Assembly (NCBI RefSeq): GCF_039539005.1
Contig: NZ_BAABCP010000001.1
Coordinates: 1,550,001 to 1,614,000 of the forward strand
Direction of reading: 5' to 3'
Origin: Microbacterium soli
GTDB lineage: Bacteria; Actinomycetota; Actinomycetes; Actinomycetales; Microbacteriaceae
DNA: 64,000 nucleotides
In this document: positions 33,453 to 41,815 of the stretch, piece after piece
Numbering within the stretch: the stretch's first letter is position 1
Layout: the number at the start of each line of letters is the position of its first letter
The notes under the pieces: model-generated
What the model saw: only the letters and a program-made list of their open reading frames with translations
Databases searched by the model: none
Told to the model about the DNA's origin: nothing
Made by a program: the position numbers and the translations under genes

Positions 33453-34913
33453 TTACGGGAAACCTATCGTGTCGGCGACGGTGCCGATACGTTCCTCGAG
33501 CTCGGTGAACTCCGCGAGCGACAGCGTGCTCCCGCCGTTCCACGACCGCTCGGCCATCGCCCGCAGCGGCCGGCGGATGCCCCGCATCACGTCGTGGGCG
33601 GTCTGCGCCTGCGGGTCGTCGGACCAGACGGAGAAGAACGCGCCCCGCAGCTGCGCGGGATAAGGAGCGGGAAGCTCCTGTCGCGTACCGTCGGGGAGCG
33701 CGGGGAACAGGCCCGGATGCCAGTCGGCGCCCCAGATGCGCTCGGCGGTCGGATACCGGTAGCCCGCCTTCTCGCCCAGTACGTGGTACAGCAGCCCGTC
33801 GTTGAAGTTGACCAGCTCGCGGCCCGTCCGCACCGCGCGCTGCAGCGGCTGCATGGCGGGATGCCAGTTCGTCCACCAGGTCAGGGCGACGTCGGCGTCG
33901 AGCTCGACGGCCTCGCCGCGCAGCATCCCGTCGTTCCACACCCGTGGCGCGAGACCGCGCCCTCGAAGGTGCGCGGCGACGCGGTTGACGAAGTCGGTGA
34001 GCAGGTCGAAGCCGGATGCCGAAGGGCCCAGCCGCTCGTGCGCCGTGCGCCGCAGCAGCTCGTGCTCGTGAGTGCGGGTGAGGTCGATGAACTCGTCGCC
34101 GCCCAGGTGCCACCGGCGACTGTGCGGGAACAGCGCGGCCACGTCGTCGATCAGGGCGAGGGCGAACGCGACGGCGGCGGGGTCCGTGATGTTCAGTGCG
34201 GCGTCGTCGAGCGGGTCGCCTGTCGGCGGCAGGCGGAGCCGCGGATGCTGCGCGAGGACGTGCCGGAGATGACCGGGCATGTCCAGCGACGGGATGAGAT
34301 CGATGTGCAGGTCGGCGGCGAGATCGGCCAGCCGCACGGCATCCGTCCTGCTGATGTGCTCGGGGGAGACGATCTCCGGGAAGGCGGCGGAGCCGACGCG
34401 GAAGCCCTCGTTCTCCGACACATGCCACTGCAGCGCGTTGATCCCGACATCCGCGAGGGTGTGCAGCAGGTGCGCGATCCACTCCGCCGGGTAGTGCTTG
34501 CGAGCCGCGTCCAGATGCAGCCCGCGCTCCGGCACCGACGGCGAGGAGCGGACGCGCGCGCGTGGCACGAAGCGCCGGGCGCGGAGATTGTGCAGCAGCT
34601 GCCGGGTCGCCCGGAAGGCGCCCGCGGCCGTCGCGACGACGATCGTGATGTCGTCGTCGACGTCGATGAAGAACGACTCCGAGGACACTCCGGCGCGGCC
34701 CCGGACCAGCCGCACGGTCGCCTCGTCGCCGTACCCGATCCCCAGATCCGCCAGCTCGCGGGCGAACCGGGCGGCCTCACCGGTCAGTTGCGGATCATCG
34801 GCGGTGACCCGCACGGCGGACGCCTGCCAGCGGCCCGAGCCGGGCAGCACCTCTGCGGGGCGCGGGAGGCCGAACCAGCCCGGATCGACCTGCGGATGTG
34901 CGTGCCCGGTCAT
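33453..34913 (-). CDS. GH20 beta-N-acetylhexosaminidase
   Basis: The protein is 486 aa. The N-terminal GH20b-like domain covers about residues 25-110, followed by the catalytic barrel with [31 protein letters not shown] and the Asp273-Glu274 pair in [10 protein letters not shown]20 enzymes remove beta-linked GlcNAc or GalNAc by substrate-assisted catalysis. There is no signal peptide, so the enzyme acts on imported saccharides. The ATG at 34913 overlaps the upstream permease stop by ATGA (34910-34913). In this locus it would act on GlcNAc-terminated chains. Confidence 0.9.
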   Translation of the reverse strand: MTGHAHPQVDPGWFGLPRPAEVLPGSGRWQASAVRVTADDPQLTGEAARFARELADLGIGYGDEATVRLVRGRAGVSSESFFIDVDDDITIVVATAAGAFRATRQLLHNLRARRFVPRARVRSSPSVPERGLHLDAARKHYPAEWIAHLLHTLADVGINALQWHVSENEGFRVGSAAFPEIVSPEHISRTDAVRLADLAADLHIDLIPSLDMPGHLRHVLAQHPRLRLPPTGDPLDDAALNITDPAAVAFALALIDDVAALFPHSRRWHLGGDEFIDLTRTHEHELLRRTAHERLGPSASGFDLLTDFVNRVAAHLRGRGLAPRVWNDGMLRGEAVELDADVALTWWTNWHPAMQPLQRAVRTGRELVNFNDGLLYHVLGEKAGYRYPTAERIWGADWHPGLFPALPDGTRQELPAPYPAQLRGAFFSVWSDDPQAQTAHDVMRGIRRPLRAMAERSWNGGSTLSLAEFTELEERIGTVADTIGFP

Positions 34914-35824
34914 CCCTTGACGCTGCCCTCTTCGACGCCCTTGAAGAACTGCTTCTGCAGGATGGCGAACAGGACGATGATCGGTACCAGTGCGATCATC
35001 GTGCCGGCGGCGATCACCCGCGGGTTGGCGGCGAAGTTCGAGCTGAGGTACTCCATGCCGACCGTCAGGGTGTAGTTCGCCGGGTCGGAGAGCACCACCA
35101 GCGGCCACAGGAAGTCATCCCAGGCGCCGATGAAGGAGAACAGGGCGACGACGGAGACCATGCCGCGCACGTTCGGCCAGACGATGTGCCGCAGGCGCTG
35201 CATGGTGTTCGCGCCGTCGATGGTCGCGGCGTCGAGGGCATCGGGCGGGATCATCCGGCAGGCCGCCATCATGAGCAGCACGTTGATCGCGCCGATCGCG
35301 CCGGGCAGGAACACGCCCCACAGGGTGTTGGCCAGCCCCAGCGACTTGACGGTGAGGTACTGGCTGGTGAGCGTGACCTCGCCGGGCAGCAGGAGGGTGG
35401 AGAAGATGACCGCCAGCACGACCCACTTGCCTCGGAACCTCATCGTGCCCAGTGCATAGCCGCCGATCGTGGCGAACACCACATTGGAGAGCACCGTCCC
35501 GACGCCGACGAGGAGCGAGTGCCACGCGTAGTCAAGCACGGGGATGGTGCGGAACACCTCGGCGTAGTTGTCGAGGGTGGGCGCCTGCGGCACGAGCGTG
35601 GGCGGGAAGTCGTAGATGTTCTCGGTGGCGCCCTTGAACGACGTGGACAGCTGCCACAGGAAGGGGAAGACCATCACGGCGAGGATGATCAGGAGCAGAG
35701 CGTACTTGCCGATCAGCCCCGCCAGGGAGGGCTTCATGATGTCGGCGGAGCCCTGCGCGCGGTACGGCTTCTCCCGAGGGACGGATGCCCGTCGCTCGGG
35801 TCGACGGATGACGGGTGCGCTCAT
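34910..35824 (-). CDS. Carbohydrate ABC transporter permease (MalG-like)
   Basis: This 304-aa permease of the CUT1 family has six transmembrane segments after a basic N-terminus of about 40 residues. The coupling motif is DALDAATIDGANTMQRLRHI, close to the MalG EAA loop. It overlaps the preceding MalF-like gene by ATGA (35821-35824) and the GH20 gene by ATGA (34910-34913), so all three are translationally coupled. No ATPase gene is in the locus; a shared MsiK-type ATPase elsewhere probably energises it, as is usual for such importers in actinobacteria. Confidence 0.92.
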   Translation of the reverse strand: MSAPVIRRPERRASVPREKPYRAQGSADIMKPSLAGLIGKYALLLIILAVMVFPFLWQLSTSFKGATENIYDFPPTLVPQAPTLDNYAEVFRTIPVLDYAWHSLLVGVGTVLSNVVFATIGGYALGTMRFRGKWVVLAVIFSTLLLPGEVTLTSQYLTVKSLGLANTLWGVFLPGAIGAINVLLMMAACRMIPPDALDAATIDGANTMQRLRHIVWPNVRGMVSVVALFSFIGAWDDFLWPLVVLSDPANYTLTVGMEYLSSNFAANPRVIAAGTMIALVPIIVLFAILQKQFFKGVEEGSVKG

Positions 35825-36768
35825 CGGACGACCTCCTCGCGTGCGCGCGTGCGGCGTGCGGCCCGCGCTGCCTGGCGGGTCGCGCGCAGCTCGGCGATCG
35901 CGTCGGCGTTGTTGACGATGCCGACGACGGCCAGCGGCACCAGGGTGAGCAGGAACAGGACGAGCGAGATGGCCGAGGCGTAGCCGATCTGGCCGTTCAG
36001 GCCCTTGCCCATGGACTGGATGAGCATCACGAGGCTCATGGCGCGGCCGCCGGGACCGCCGGATCCGTGCGAGAGCACGTAGAGCTCAGTGAACACGCGC
36101 ATCGCGGCCACGCAGATCAGCACCGACACCAGCATCATGGGGCCGCGCACGCCCGGCACGGTCACCGACCAGAACCGCCGCCACGTGCCCGCGCCGTCCA
36201 TCGCGGCGGCCTCGTGCAGCTCACGGCCGACGTTCCCGAGCGCGGCGAGGTAGACCACCATGTAGTAGCCCAGCCCTTTCCACACCGTCAGGCCGATGGC
36301 GCAGAAGATCAGCAGCCAGCGGTCGGACAGGAACTCGATGGGCCGGTCGGCGAGGCCGAAGAACCGCAGCGCGGAGTTGATCGTGCCGCTCCCGGAGAAC
36401 AGGAACTCCCACACGATCGCGACGACGACGGCCGACGCGATCACGGGGAAGTAGTACGTGGTGCGGAACAGGCCGATCCCAGGGATCCTGGTGTGCACGA
36501 GCATCGCCAGCAGCAGCGGCAGGAACGTCAGCAGCGGCACGCACACCAGCACGTACACGAGCGAGGTCGTCAGAGCGTAGACGAAGCGCTCGTCATCGAA
36601 CAGCCGGGTGAAGTTCGTCAGTCCGATGAACTTCACCGGGCGGAGGGGACGGGCATCCGTGAACGCCAGGACGATGGTGTTCAGGAACGGCCACAGGGCG
36701 AAGACGATCACCCAGATGACGGCCGGCAGCACCAGCAGATACGGCGTGAACCATCTCTGTCTGTTCAC
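35821..36768 (-). CDS. Carbohydrate ABC transporter permease (MalF-like)
   Basis: This 315-aa CUT1 permease has six transmembrane helices, starting MNRQRWFTPYLLVLPAVIWV. The EAA-loop segment is ELHEAAAMDGAGTWRRFWSV and the adjacent PG motif is VTVPGVRGPMML. It forms the channel with the MalG-like partner, with which it overlaps by 4 nt. It follows the binding-protein gene by 30 nt, so the whole transporter is one operon under the two LacI operators upstream of 38076. Confidence 0.92.
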   Translation of the reverse strand: MNRQRWFTPYLLVLPAVIWVIVFALWPFLNTIVLAFTDARPLRPVKFIGLTNFTRLFDDERFVYALTTSLVYVLVCVPLLTFLPLLLAMLVHTRIPGIGLFRTTYYFPVIASAVVVAIVWEFLFSGSGTINSALRFFGLADRPIEFLSDRWLLIFCAIGLTVWKGLGYYMVVYLAALGNVGRELHEAAAMDGAGTWRRFWSVTVPGVRGPMMLVSVLICVAAMRVFTELYVLSHGSGGPGGRAMSLVMLIQSMGKGLNGQIGYASAISLVLFLLTLVPLAVVGIVNNADAIAELRATRQAARAARRTRAREEVVR

Positions 36769-36798
36769 TCGATGCCCTCCCCTCCGCTCAGCGCCGGA

Positions 36799-38076
36799 TC
36801 ACTCGACGACGTTCTGCTGCGCGTACTCGACGGCCTTGTCGAGGGCCTCCTGCCCGGAGATCTCACCGGTGACGGCGAGGGCGATCTGCTGGGCGGCGTA
36901 GGTCTCCATGGCCTCGGTGTACTGCGGGGCGCCGGTCATCCTGGCATCCGCCATCTGCGCGCCGGCCAGCTCGTTGGCCGTGCCCTGCAGCTCGTTGACG
37001 GGCGTCTCGGAGAAGGCGGCCGGATCGGAGTTCGCCTCGACGGTGCCGGGGAAGAAGCCCGCGGCGAGCTTGACGAACGCGATCTGGTTGGCGGTGTTCG
37101 TCGCGAACTCCGCGAACGCCAGGGCCGTCGCGGCATTGGCCGAGTGCGCGGCGACGCTGATGCCCTGCACGAACAGCGGCGGGTTGCCGAAACCGCTGGT
37201 CACGGCCACGTCGGTCAGCAGGTTGGGGGCGTTGACGGCGATGTCCTTGTCGATGTAGTTCGGGCCGGCCGTGGTCCACGCGACGCCGCCGGTGTTGAAG
37301 CTGTTGATGTTGGCGTTCGCGGTCCCCGCTCCCTGCAGGGCCTCGGGCGTGACCGCGCCGGCCTTGTACAGCTCGGCATAGCGGTCGATGATCTCGGCGG
37401 CCTCAGGGGTGTTGAAGACGAACTCGCCGTCCTTGTAGATGTCCTTGACGGCGCCGACGATCTGCAGCATCTTCGGCGTCGGCACCGACGAGAACGTCGG
37501 CACACCGGCATCCGCCAGCTTCTGCGCGGCGTCGAGCGTGTCCTCGAAGGTCGCCGGGGGCTCGGTGACGCCGCCCTCGGCCAGCAGGGCGGTGTTCCAG
37601 TAGTTCAGCTCGGTGCCCAGGTACCACGGGAACGCGAAGGACCCGTCGATGCCGTCGAACTCGTAGGCCTGCACGCCGCCGGGCACGTACTCGTCGATGA
37701 CCTTCGAGTCGCTGCCGAGATCGGCCAGCTGACCGGCGGAGGCGAGGGAGTACGCGTACTCCGGCGGCAGGTTGATCACGTCGGGCAGCTCACCGGACTC
37801 CGCCTGCTGCAGGACCTTGTCCTCGTAGCCGTCGCCGGGCTGGTCGATCCAGTTCACGGTCGTGCCGGGATGCGCGGTCTCGAACGCGTCGATGAGGCTC
37901 TCGAAGTACGGGGTGAACTTCTCGTTCTTCAGTGACCACGTCTGGAACGTGATCTCCCCGGAGATCTCGCCGTCCCCGCCCGTGCTCGGTGCGGGAGCGC
38001 CACCGCCGGTGCATCCGGCGAGCATGAGGGATGCCGCCGCCGTGACGGCGACGACTGCTGATGTGCGGTGCTTCAT
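36799..38076 (-). CDS. Carbohydrate ABC transporter substrate-binding lipoprotein
   Basis: This 425-aa solute-binding protein has a lipoprotein signal ending in LMLAGCTGGG, with Cys22 as the lipidated residue. The mature part shows the CUT1 pattern: GEITFQTWSLKNEKFTPYFE near the start, ELPDVINLPPEYAYSLA and WYLGTELNYWNTALL. It probably binds a high-mannose-type oligosaccharide released by the divergently encoded GH18 enzyme. It is the first gene of the importer/GH20/GH5 operon. LacI-type operators lie at 38142 and 38186 in its upstream region. Confidence 0.92.
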   Translation of the reverse strand: MKHRTSAVVAVTAAASLMLAGCTGGGAPAPSTGGDGEISGEITFQTWSLKNEKFTPYFESLIDAFETAHPGTTVNWIDQPGDGYEDKVLQQAESGELPDVINLPPEYAYSLASAGQLADLGSDSKVIDEYVPGGVQAYEFDGIDGSFAFPWYLGTELNYWNTALLAEGGVTEPPATFEDTLDAAQKLADAGVPTFSSVPTPKMLQIVGAVKDIYKDGEFVFNTPEAAEIIDRYAELYKAGAVTPEALQGAGTANANINSFNTGGVAWTTAGPNYIDKDIAVNAPNLLTDVAVTSGFGNPPLFVQGISVAAHSANAATALAFAEFATNTANQIAFVKLAAGFFPGTVEANSDPAAFSETPVNELQGTANELAGAQMADARMTGAPQYTEAMETYAAQQIALAVTGEISGQEALDKAVEYAQQNVVE

Positions 38077-38141
38077 GGGACGTTCTCCTTCGAAGGGTCC
38101 AGGTTGATCCGCGTCGAGAACAGCTGCTGCGGCAACCTTTT

Positions 38142-38157
38142 ACTAAAACGGTATAGC
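38142..38157. promoter_or_regulatory. LacI-type operator site 2
   Basis: ACTAAAACGGTATAGC matches site 1 (30984) at 13 of 16 positions, including ACTAAAACG. It lies 66 bp upstream of the binding-protein start in the divergent region with the GH18 gene. Confidence 0.7.
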
Positions 38158-38185
38158 AGACGCTAACACAATCTGTTACGGTCCT

Positions 38186-38201
38186 ACTAAACCGCTCTAG
38201 T
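38186..38201. promoter_or_regulatory. LacI-type operator site 3
   Basis: ACTAAACCGCTCTAGT matches site 1 at 14 of 16 positions and keeps the ACTA/TAGT ends. It is 44 bp from site 2, near four helical turns, fitting looping or cooperative repression of both divergent promoters. Confidence 0.7.
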
Positions 38202-38275
38202 TCGTTATCGGCTCGTTGCCGATGGCAGGCGATCAACAGTGGGAACACGACTCGAGGAAGAGAAGAGGAACAGCG

Positions 38276-39526
38276 ATGAAGCGAACGACCGCACTCGGTC
38301 TCGGCGCTCTGCTCACCGGACTGCTGGCCGCCGTCGCACCACCGGCGACGGCCGCCACGGGCTCCCCGGCGAGCACCGTGCAGTGCGAGGCAGAGCCGTT
38401 GACCATGGCCTACTACCGCACCTGGCGCGACGTCACCGTCCCGGAGAGCGCCAACTCCAATCTCCCGGACCCCAACGTCACCCGGATGAGTGACCTGCCG
38501 CCGGAAGTCGATGTGGCGATGGTGTTCGACGCCGGAGACACGGCGGATGCCGACTACTGGGACGTGCTGCGCGACGAGTACGTCCCCGCGCTGCACGCGC
38601 AAGGTACGCGCGTGGTGTACACCCTGTGGATCGATCGGCTCGCGAAGGCCGACATCCCGCTCACGGAGGACGCGTACCGCGCGTACGCACAGGAGCTCGT
38701 CGACACGTTCGTCACGCCGTACGGGCTGGACGGGATCGACATCGACGTCGAGTCGTACCCGACCGGCGACGACCTCACGCGCGCCATCGGCGTCTTCAAC
38801 GCGCTCGGCGAGATCATCGGGCCGCGTTCGGGCAGCGACAAGCTCTTCCTCTACGACTCGAACCAGTCCGGCGACACGCCGCTGTTCGAGGCCGTCGCGG
38901 GGAACATGTCGTTCGTGCTGCTGCAGGCCTATGGCCGCGGCACGGCCGGCATGCAGTCGACGTGGAGCACGTTCGCAGATGACATCGCCCCCTGCCGGTT
39001 CCTGCCGGGCTTCTCCTTCCCGGAGGAGCAGGATCGCACGCACTGGGGTGACGCCGAGGGCATCTACGACCCCGCGACGGCGCCGTCGTACACGGCGTAC
39101 AAGTACGCCACCTGGCAGCCGGAGGGCGCCGTCAAGGGCGGGTTCTTCGCCTACGCCGTGGACCGGGACGGGAAGGTCTGGGGCGATGACAGCATCACGC
39201 CCACGTCGTTCACGTGGATGAAGAACCTGTCCGCCGTCCAGGACATCGCCGCCGGCGTCGCGCCCGCCGCCCCGACCGCACGGCTCGCGGACGACCGCGT
39301 GACCGTCAGCGGCATCGGTGCTCCCGGCGCGGAGGTCGAGATCTCGGTCACCGGGCCGGGGCGCCACCCGTCCACCGCGACCGCGACGACCGGCATCGAC
39401 GGCAGCTGGTCGATCAGGCTGGACCGCAAGCTCACCGTGCCGCAGACCGCGGCGGTGACGCAGCACTTCGCCGACGGGCCGGCGTCCGACCCGGCATTCG
39501 TGCGCTTCCGCCCGATGGACCGGTGA
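38276..39526 (+). CDS. Secreted GH18 endo-beta-N-acetylglucosaminidase
   Basis: The protein is 416 aa with a Sec signal peptide (basic MKRTTALGLG, hydrophobic core, cleavage near PATAATG). The GH18 active site is LDGIDIDVES at 151-160, with Glu159 as acid/base. The short barrel and lack of chitin-binding modules resemble EndoF/EndoH-type N-glycan endoglycosidases, which cut within the chitobiose core. A C-terminal beta-sandwich module (about 330-416) with the GSWSIRLDR motif resembles a cell-surface Ig-like domain, with no LPxTG or membrane anchor. The ATG at 38276 has AGAGGA upstream. It is divergent from the importer operon. Confidence 0.85.
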   Translation: MKRTTALGLGALLTGLLAAVAPPATAATGSPASTVQCEAEPLTMAYYRTWRDVTVPESANSNLPDPNVTRMSDLPPEVDVAMVFDAGDTADADYWDVLRDEYVPALHAQGTRVVYTLWIDRLAKADIPLTEDAYRAYAQELVDTFVTPYGLDGIDIDVESYPTGDDLTRAIGVFNALGEIIGPRSGSDKLFLYDSNQSGDTPLFEAVAGNMSFVLLQAYGRGTAGMQSTWSTFADDIAPCRFLPGFSFPEEQDRTHWGDAEGIYDPATAPSYTAYKYATWQPEGAVKGGFFAYAVDRDGKVWGDDSITPTSFTWMKNLSAVQDIAAGVAPAAPTARLADDRVTVSGIGAPGAEVEISVTGPGRHPSTATATTGIDGSWSIRLDRKLTVPQTAAVTQHFADGPASDPAFVRFRPMDR

Positions 39527-39624
39527 CCCGCGCTCGCCCGGCGAGGGCGGCTGTCGGAGCGGCCGGATAGAATCCTCCTGGTCGGGTGCAGGGGCACCCG
39601 ACCAGGAGTTCATGAAGGGATGCG

Positions 39625-40110
39625 ATGACGGGTATGGCGGATGAGAGCGTGAAGAGGCACAAGGACTACAACCCGGGGCCGCGCGTCGGGATCACGTTCT
39701 CCACGTTCGATCTGCTGCACGCCGGACACATCATGATGCTCGCCGAGGCCAAGCGGCAGTGCGACTACCTGATCTGCGGCCTGCAGATGGACCCGACTCT
39801 CGACCGGCCTGAGAAGAACGCCCCCACACAGACCGTGGTGGAGCGCTACATCCAGCTGCGCGGCTGCCAGTACGTCGACGAGATCGTGCCGTACTCGACC
39901 GAGCAGGACCTCGAGGACATCCTGCGCTCGTTCAAGCTGGACGTGCGCATCGTCGGCGACGAGTACAGGGACCGCGACTTCACCGGCCGCGAGTACTGCG
40001 AGCAGGCGGGGATCGAACTGTACTTCAACAGCCGCGACCACCGCTTCTCCAGCTCCGGCCTGCGCAAGATCGTCGCCGCCAGGGAGGCCGAGCGCATCGG
40101 TCGCCGCTGA
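39625..40110 (+). CDS. Cytidylyltransferase-like protein
   Basis: This 161-aa nucleotidyltransferase of the TagD type has the motif TFSTFDLLHAGHIMML near residue 24 (HxGH) and the C-terminal RFSSSGLRKIV in the place of the family's second nucleotide-binding motif. Such enzymes join CTP or ATP to a phosphorylated alcohol. Glycerol-3-phosphate or an amino-alcohol phosphate is plausible, but no partner gene tells which. AAGGGATGCG precedes the ATG at 39625; ATG at 39634 is an alternative. A -10-like TAGAAT at 39568-39573 and a short GGGTGC...GCACCC stem lie upstream. The gene is native in composition. Confidence 0.85.
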   Translation: MTGMADESVKRHKDYNPGPRVGITFSTFDLLHAGHIMMLAEAKRQCDYLICGLQMDPTLDRPEKNAPTQTVVERYIQLRGCQYVDEIVPYSTEQDLEDILRSFKLDVRIVGDEYRDRDFTGREYCEQAGIELYFNSRDHRFSSSGLRKIVAAREAERIGRR

Positions 40111-40149
40111 CCCGGTGACGCGCGGGGCGGGGAGCCCTGTCCGCCGCAG

Positions 40150-40155
40150 TAGGGT
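40150..40155 (+). promoter_or_regulatory. -10 box of a leaderless membrane-protein gene
   Basis: TAGGGT is followed by 6 nt and the GTG at 40162. No ribosome binding site is seen, fitting the leaderless pattern in this genome. Confidence 0.5.
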
Positions 40156-40161
40156 GGTCGC

Positions 40162-40878
40162 GTGATCGAGGTGGATGCCACGGCGACAGCGGCGCGAGAC
40201 CGGCAGCGCACATGGATGCTGGGCGGGGCGCTGTTCGCGGCATCCGCTCTGACCGGGTTCGCGCAGCTGAGTCAGCTGATCCCCGGCATCCGGTACCTCT
40301 CGCTGCCGGATGTCCTGTTCGCGGCGGGGGCCGTGGTCTTCGCGGTCGGGCTGGGGCGGGCGGGAAGCGTCACCGCCCGCGGGCGACTGGGGACGACGAT
40401 CATCACGGCGCTGGCGGTCTGGCTGGTGCTGACACCCGCCCTTCTCGTGCTGCTGCTGTCGTTGACGTCGCCCGGGGCCAGTGGGATGTCGATTCCGGCT
40501 GCGGTCGCGGTGTCCGCCATGGTGGGCGTCTCCATCGACGTCGTCGCCCTCGTCCTCGCCCTCATCGCCGTCGTGGAGGTGGGTCGGGCCGGTGTCGTGC
40601 CGCGTCCCTGGCGCTGGGCGCCGCTGTGGGCGCTGCTGGTCGTCATCCCGATGCGGGTGCTGCGATCCGGGTTCGTGGGGTACGGGCTGCCTCCGGAGGC
40701 GCTGCTGGGCCTGCTCGGCGTCAGCGCGTTCATCGAGTTCGTCGTGATCGCGGCCCTCGGCGTGCTCGCGGTGGTGCTCGCCGCACGGCCGGCCCCGGCA
40801 CGACGGTCTACAGCTCGGCGCGATGAGCCGCGCAAGACCCTTTTCCCGTTGATCGAGCGGGTGAACGCAGATCGCTGA
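40162..40878 (+). CDS. Hypothetical membrane protein
   Basis: This 238-aa protein has about six hydrophobic segments and a basic C-terminal tail (ARRSTARRDEPRKTL). There is no recognised catalytic or transport motif. The hydrophobic stretches are regular and Ala/Val/Leu-rich, as in small actinobacterial integral membrane proteins. It starts at GTG 40162 directly behind a -10 box. Its 3' end abuts a broken YoeB-like toxin sequence, so the final 10 or so codons may have been altered by that junction. Confidence 0.65.
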   Translation: MIEVDATATAARDRQRTWMLGGALFAASALTGFAQLSQLIPGIRYLSLPDVLFAAGAVVFAVGLGRAGSVTARGRLGTTIITALAVWLVLTPALLVLLLSLTSPGASGMSIPAAVAVSAMVGVSIDVVALVLALIAVVEVGRAGVVPRPWRWAPLWALLVVIPMRVLRSGFVGYGLPPEALLGLLGVSAFIEFVVIAALGVLAVVLAARPAPARRSTARRDEPRKTLFPLIERVNADR

Positions 40879-41074
40879 CCGGCGAGTGCTCACGCGTGTG
40901 AACACCCTCCTTGACGCGTGTCTGCGTGATGCGTTCGGCGGAATCGGAAAGCCTGAGCAATTGAAGTACGGCGCGTCGGGGGCATGGTCCCGACGCATCA
41001 CCGAGGAGCACCGCCTCGTCCATCTCGTCGACGGTGACGATCTCATCGTGCTGCAGGCGCGCTACCACTACTGA
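40865..41074 (+). pseudogene. 5'-truncated YoeB-type toxin remnant
   Basis: The frame ending at 41074 reads TRVNTLLDACLRD, then GGIGKPEQLKYGASGAWSRR, EEHRLVHLVDGDDLIVLQ and ARYHY. This is the C-terminal two thirds of the Txe/YoeB toxin family, which are about 84 aa mRNA interferases acting on the ribosome. Similarity reaches upstream of the first possible start (GTG 40886), but a stop at 40862-40864 blocks the frame. The family N-terminus and the YefM antitoxin gene are absent. The conserved catalytic Glu/Arg/His region near the end is largely retained. It looks like a decayed toxin gene joined to the membrane gene's 3' end. Confidence 0.7.
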
Positions 41075-41434
41075 TCCGCGGTCATGGGTGGGTGGATGTC
41101 GATCTGCGGCTGTGCGAACGCCCATCCGCAGATCGCAGCGGCCGCCTCGATCTCGACGAACTGATTCGCATGGCCTTCCTGATGACCATCCGATCATCCG
41201 ATGGGCCGTGGCTGCGCGAGCGAGCGGGACGGTCGAGCATCAGACGCACGCGTGATCGACTCGCCCATCATGACGAGGCGGGAACCGGTGGACGGAACTC
41301 GGCCAACCTCCCGGAGCCGATCCGTGCTCTGGCCCGTGCCAGCACCGGCCGGAGTCCGGTGGCAGCACCGGAGCCGGCACACGGACCCGCAGGCAGAGTA
41401 TGAGACACCCGTCCGGGCAGAATCCAGGGAGTGC
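41075..41434. other. 360-bp stretch without a supported gene
   Basis: No frame here has family similarity or a good start. The only structure seen is a 9-bp inverted repeat, GATCTGCGG (41101-41109) and CCGCAGATC (41126-41134), about 27 bp after the toxin remnant's stop, possibly a terminator. The rest appears to be ordinary intergenic or decayed DNA. Confidence 0.5.
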
Positions 41435-41737
41435 ATGATGAACGTCATATTCACCGTCCTTTTCGCTTTCGCCATCGGCTTCTTCGTGAAGCAGCGTGGC
41501 CTTGCCATCGTCGGCTACCTGGCGGTCGACGCGATCCTGTTCACCTATCAGACGCTGAACGTGCTCCATGACAGCTGGCTCGAGCCCGATGGGCGAGTGG
41601 ACATGACGAACGGCGACCTGCTCGGCTACGGCGGGATGAACTTCGCCATCATCCTTGTCGGCGTGGGGCTGGTCATTCTCGGAACAGTCGTCGCCGCGCG
41701 GAGGGCATCCACGCGTGACAAGGCCACCGTCGCGTAG
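41435..41737 (+). CDS. Small membrane protein
   Basis: This 100-aa protein starts at ATG 41435 or 41438, after CAGGGAG. It has three hydrophobic helices: NVIFTVLFAFAIGFFV, AIVGYLAVDAILF and FAIILVGVGLVILGTVVAA, with a polar loop GRVDMTNGDLLGYG between the second and third. It ends with a short basic tail. No family is recognised; membrane-embedded regulatory or stress roles are possible but not shown. Confidence 0.65.
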   Translation: MMNVIFTVLFAFAIGFFVKQRGLAIVGYLAVDAILFTYQTLNVLHDSWLEPDGRVDMTNGDLLGYGGMNFAIILVGVGLVILGTVVAARRASTRDKATVA

Positions 41738-41815
41738 CCCCGCAACTCGCTTCGCGGGCGCGACCGGGATGCCGAGCCGTTGGTCGTCCGGCCGGCAGGC
41801 GCGTGCGAACCCGGA

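Noticed and set aside
41101..41134. A tRNA or structured RNA in the 41.1-kb gap
   Set aside because: Only a 9-bp inverted repeat is present, without cloverleaf features or conserved RNA motifs.
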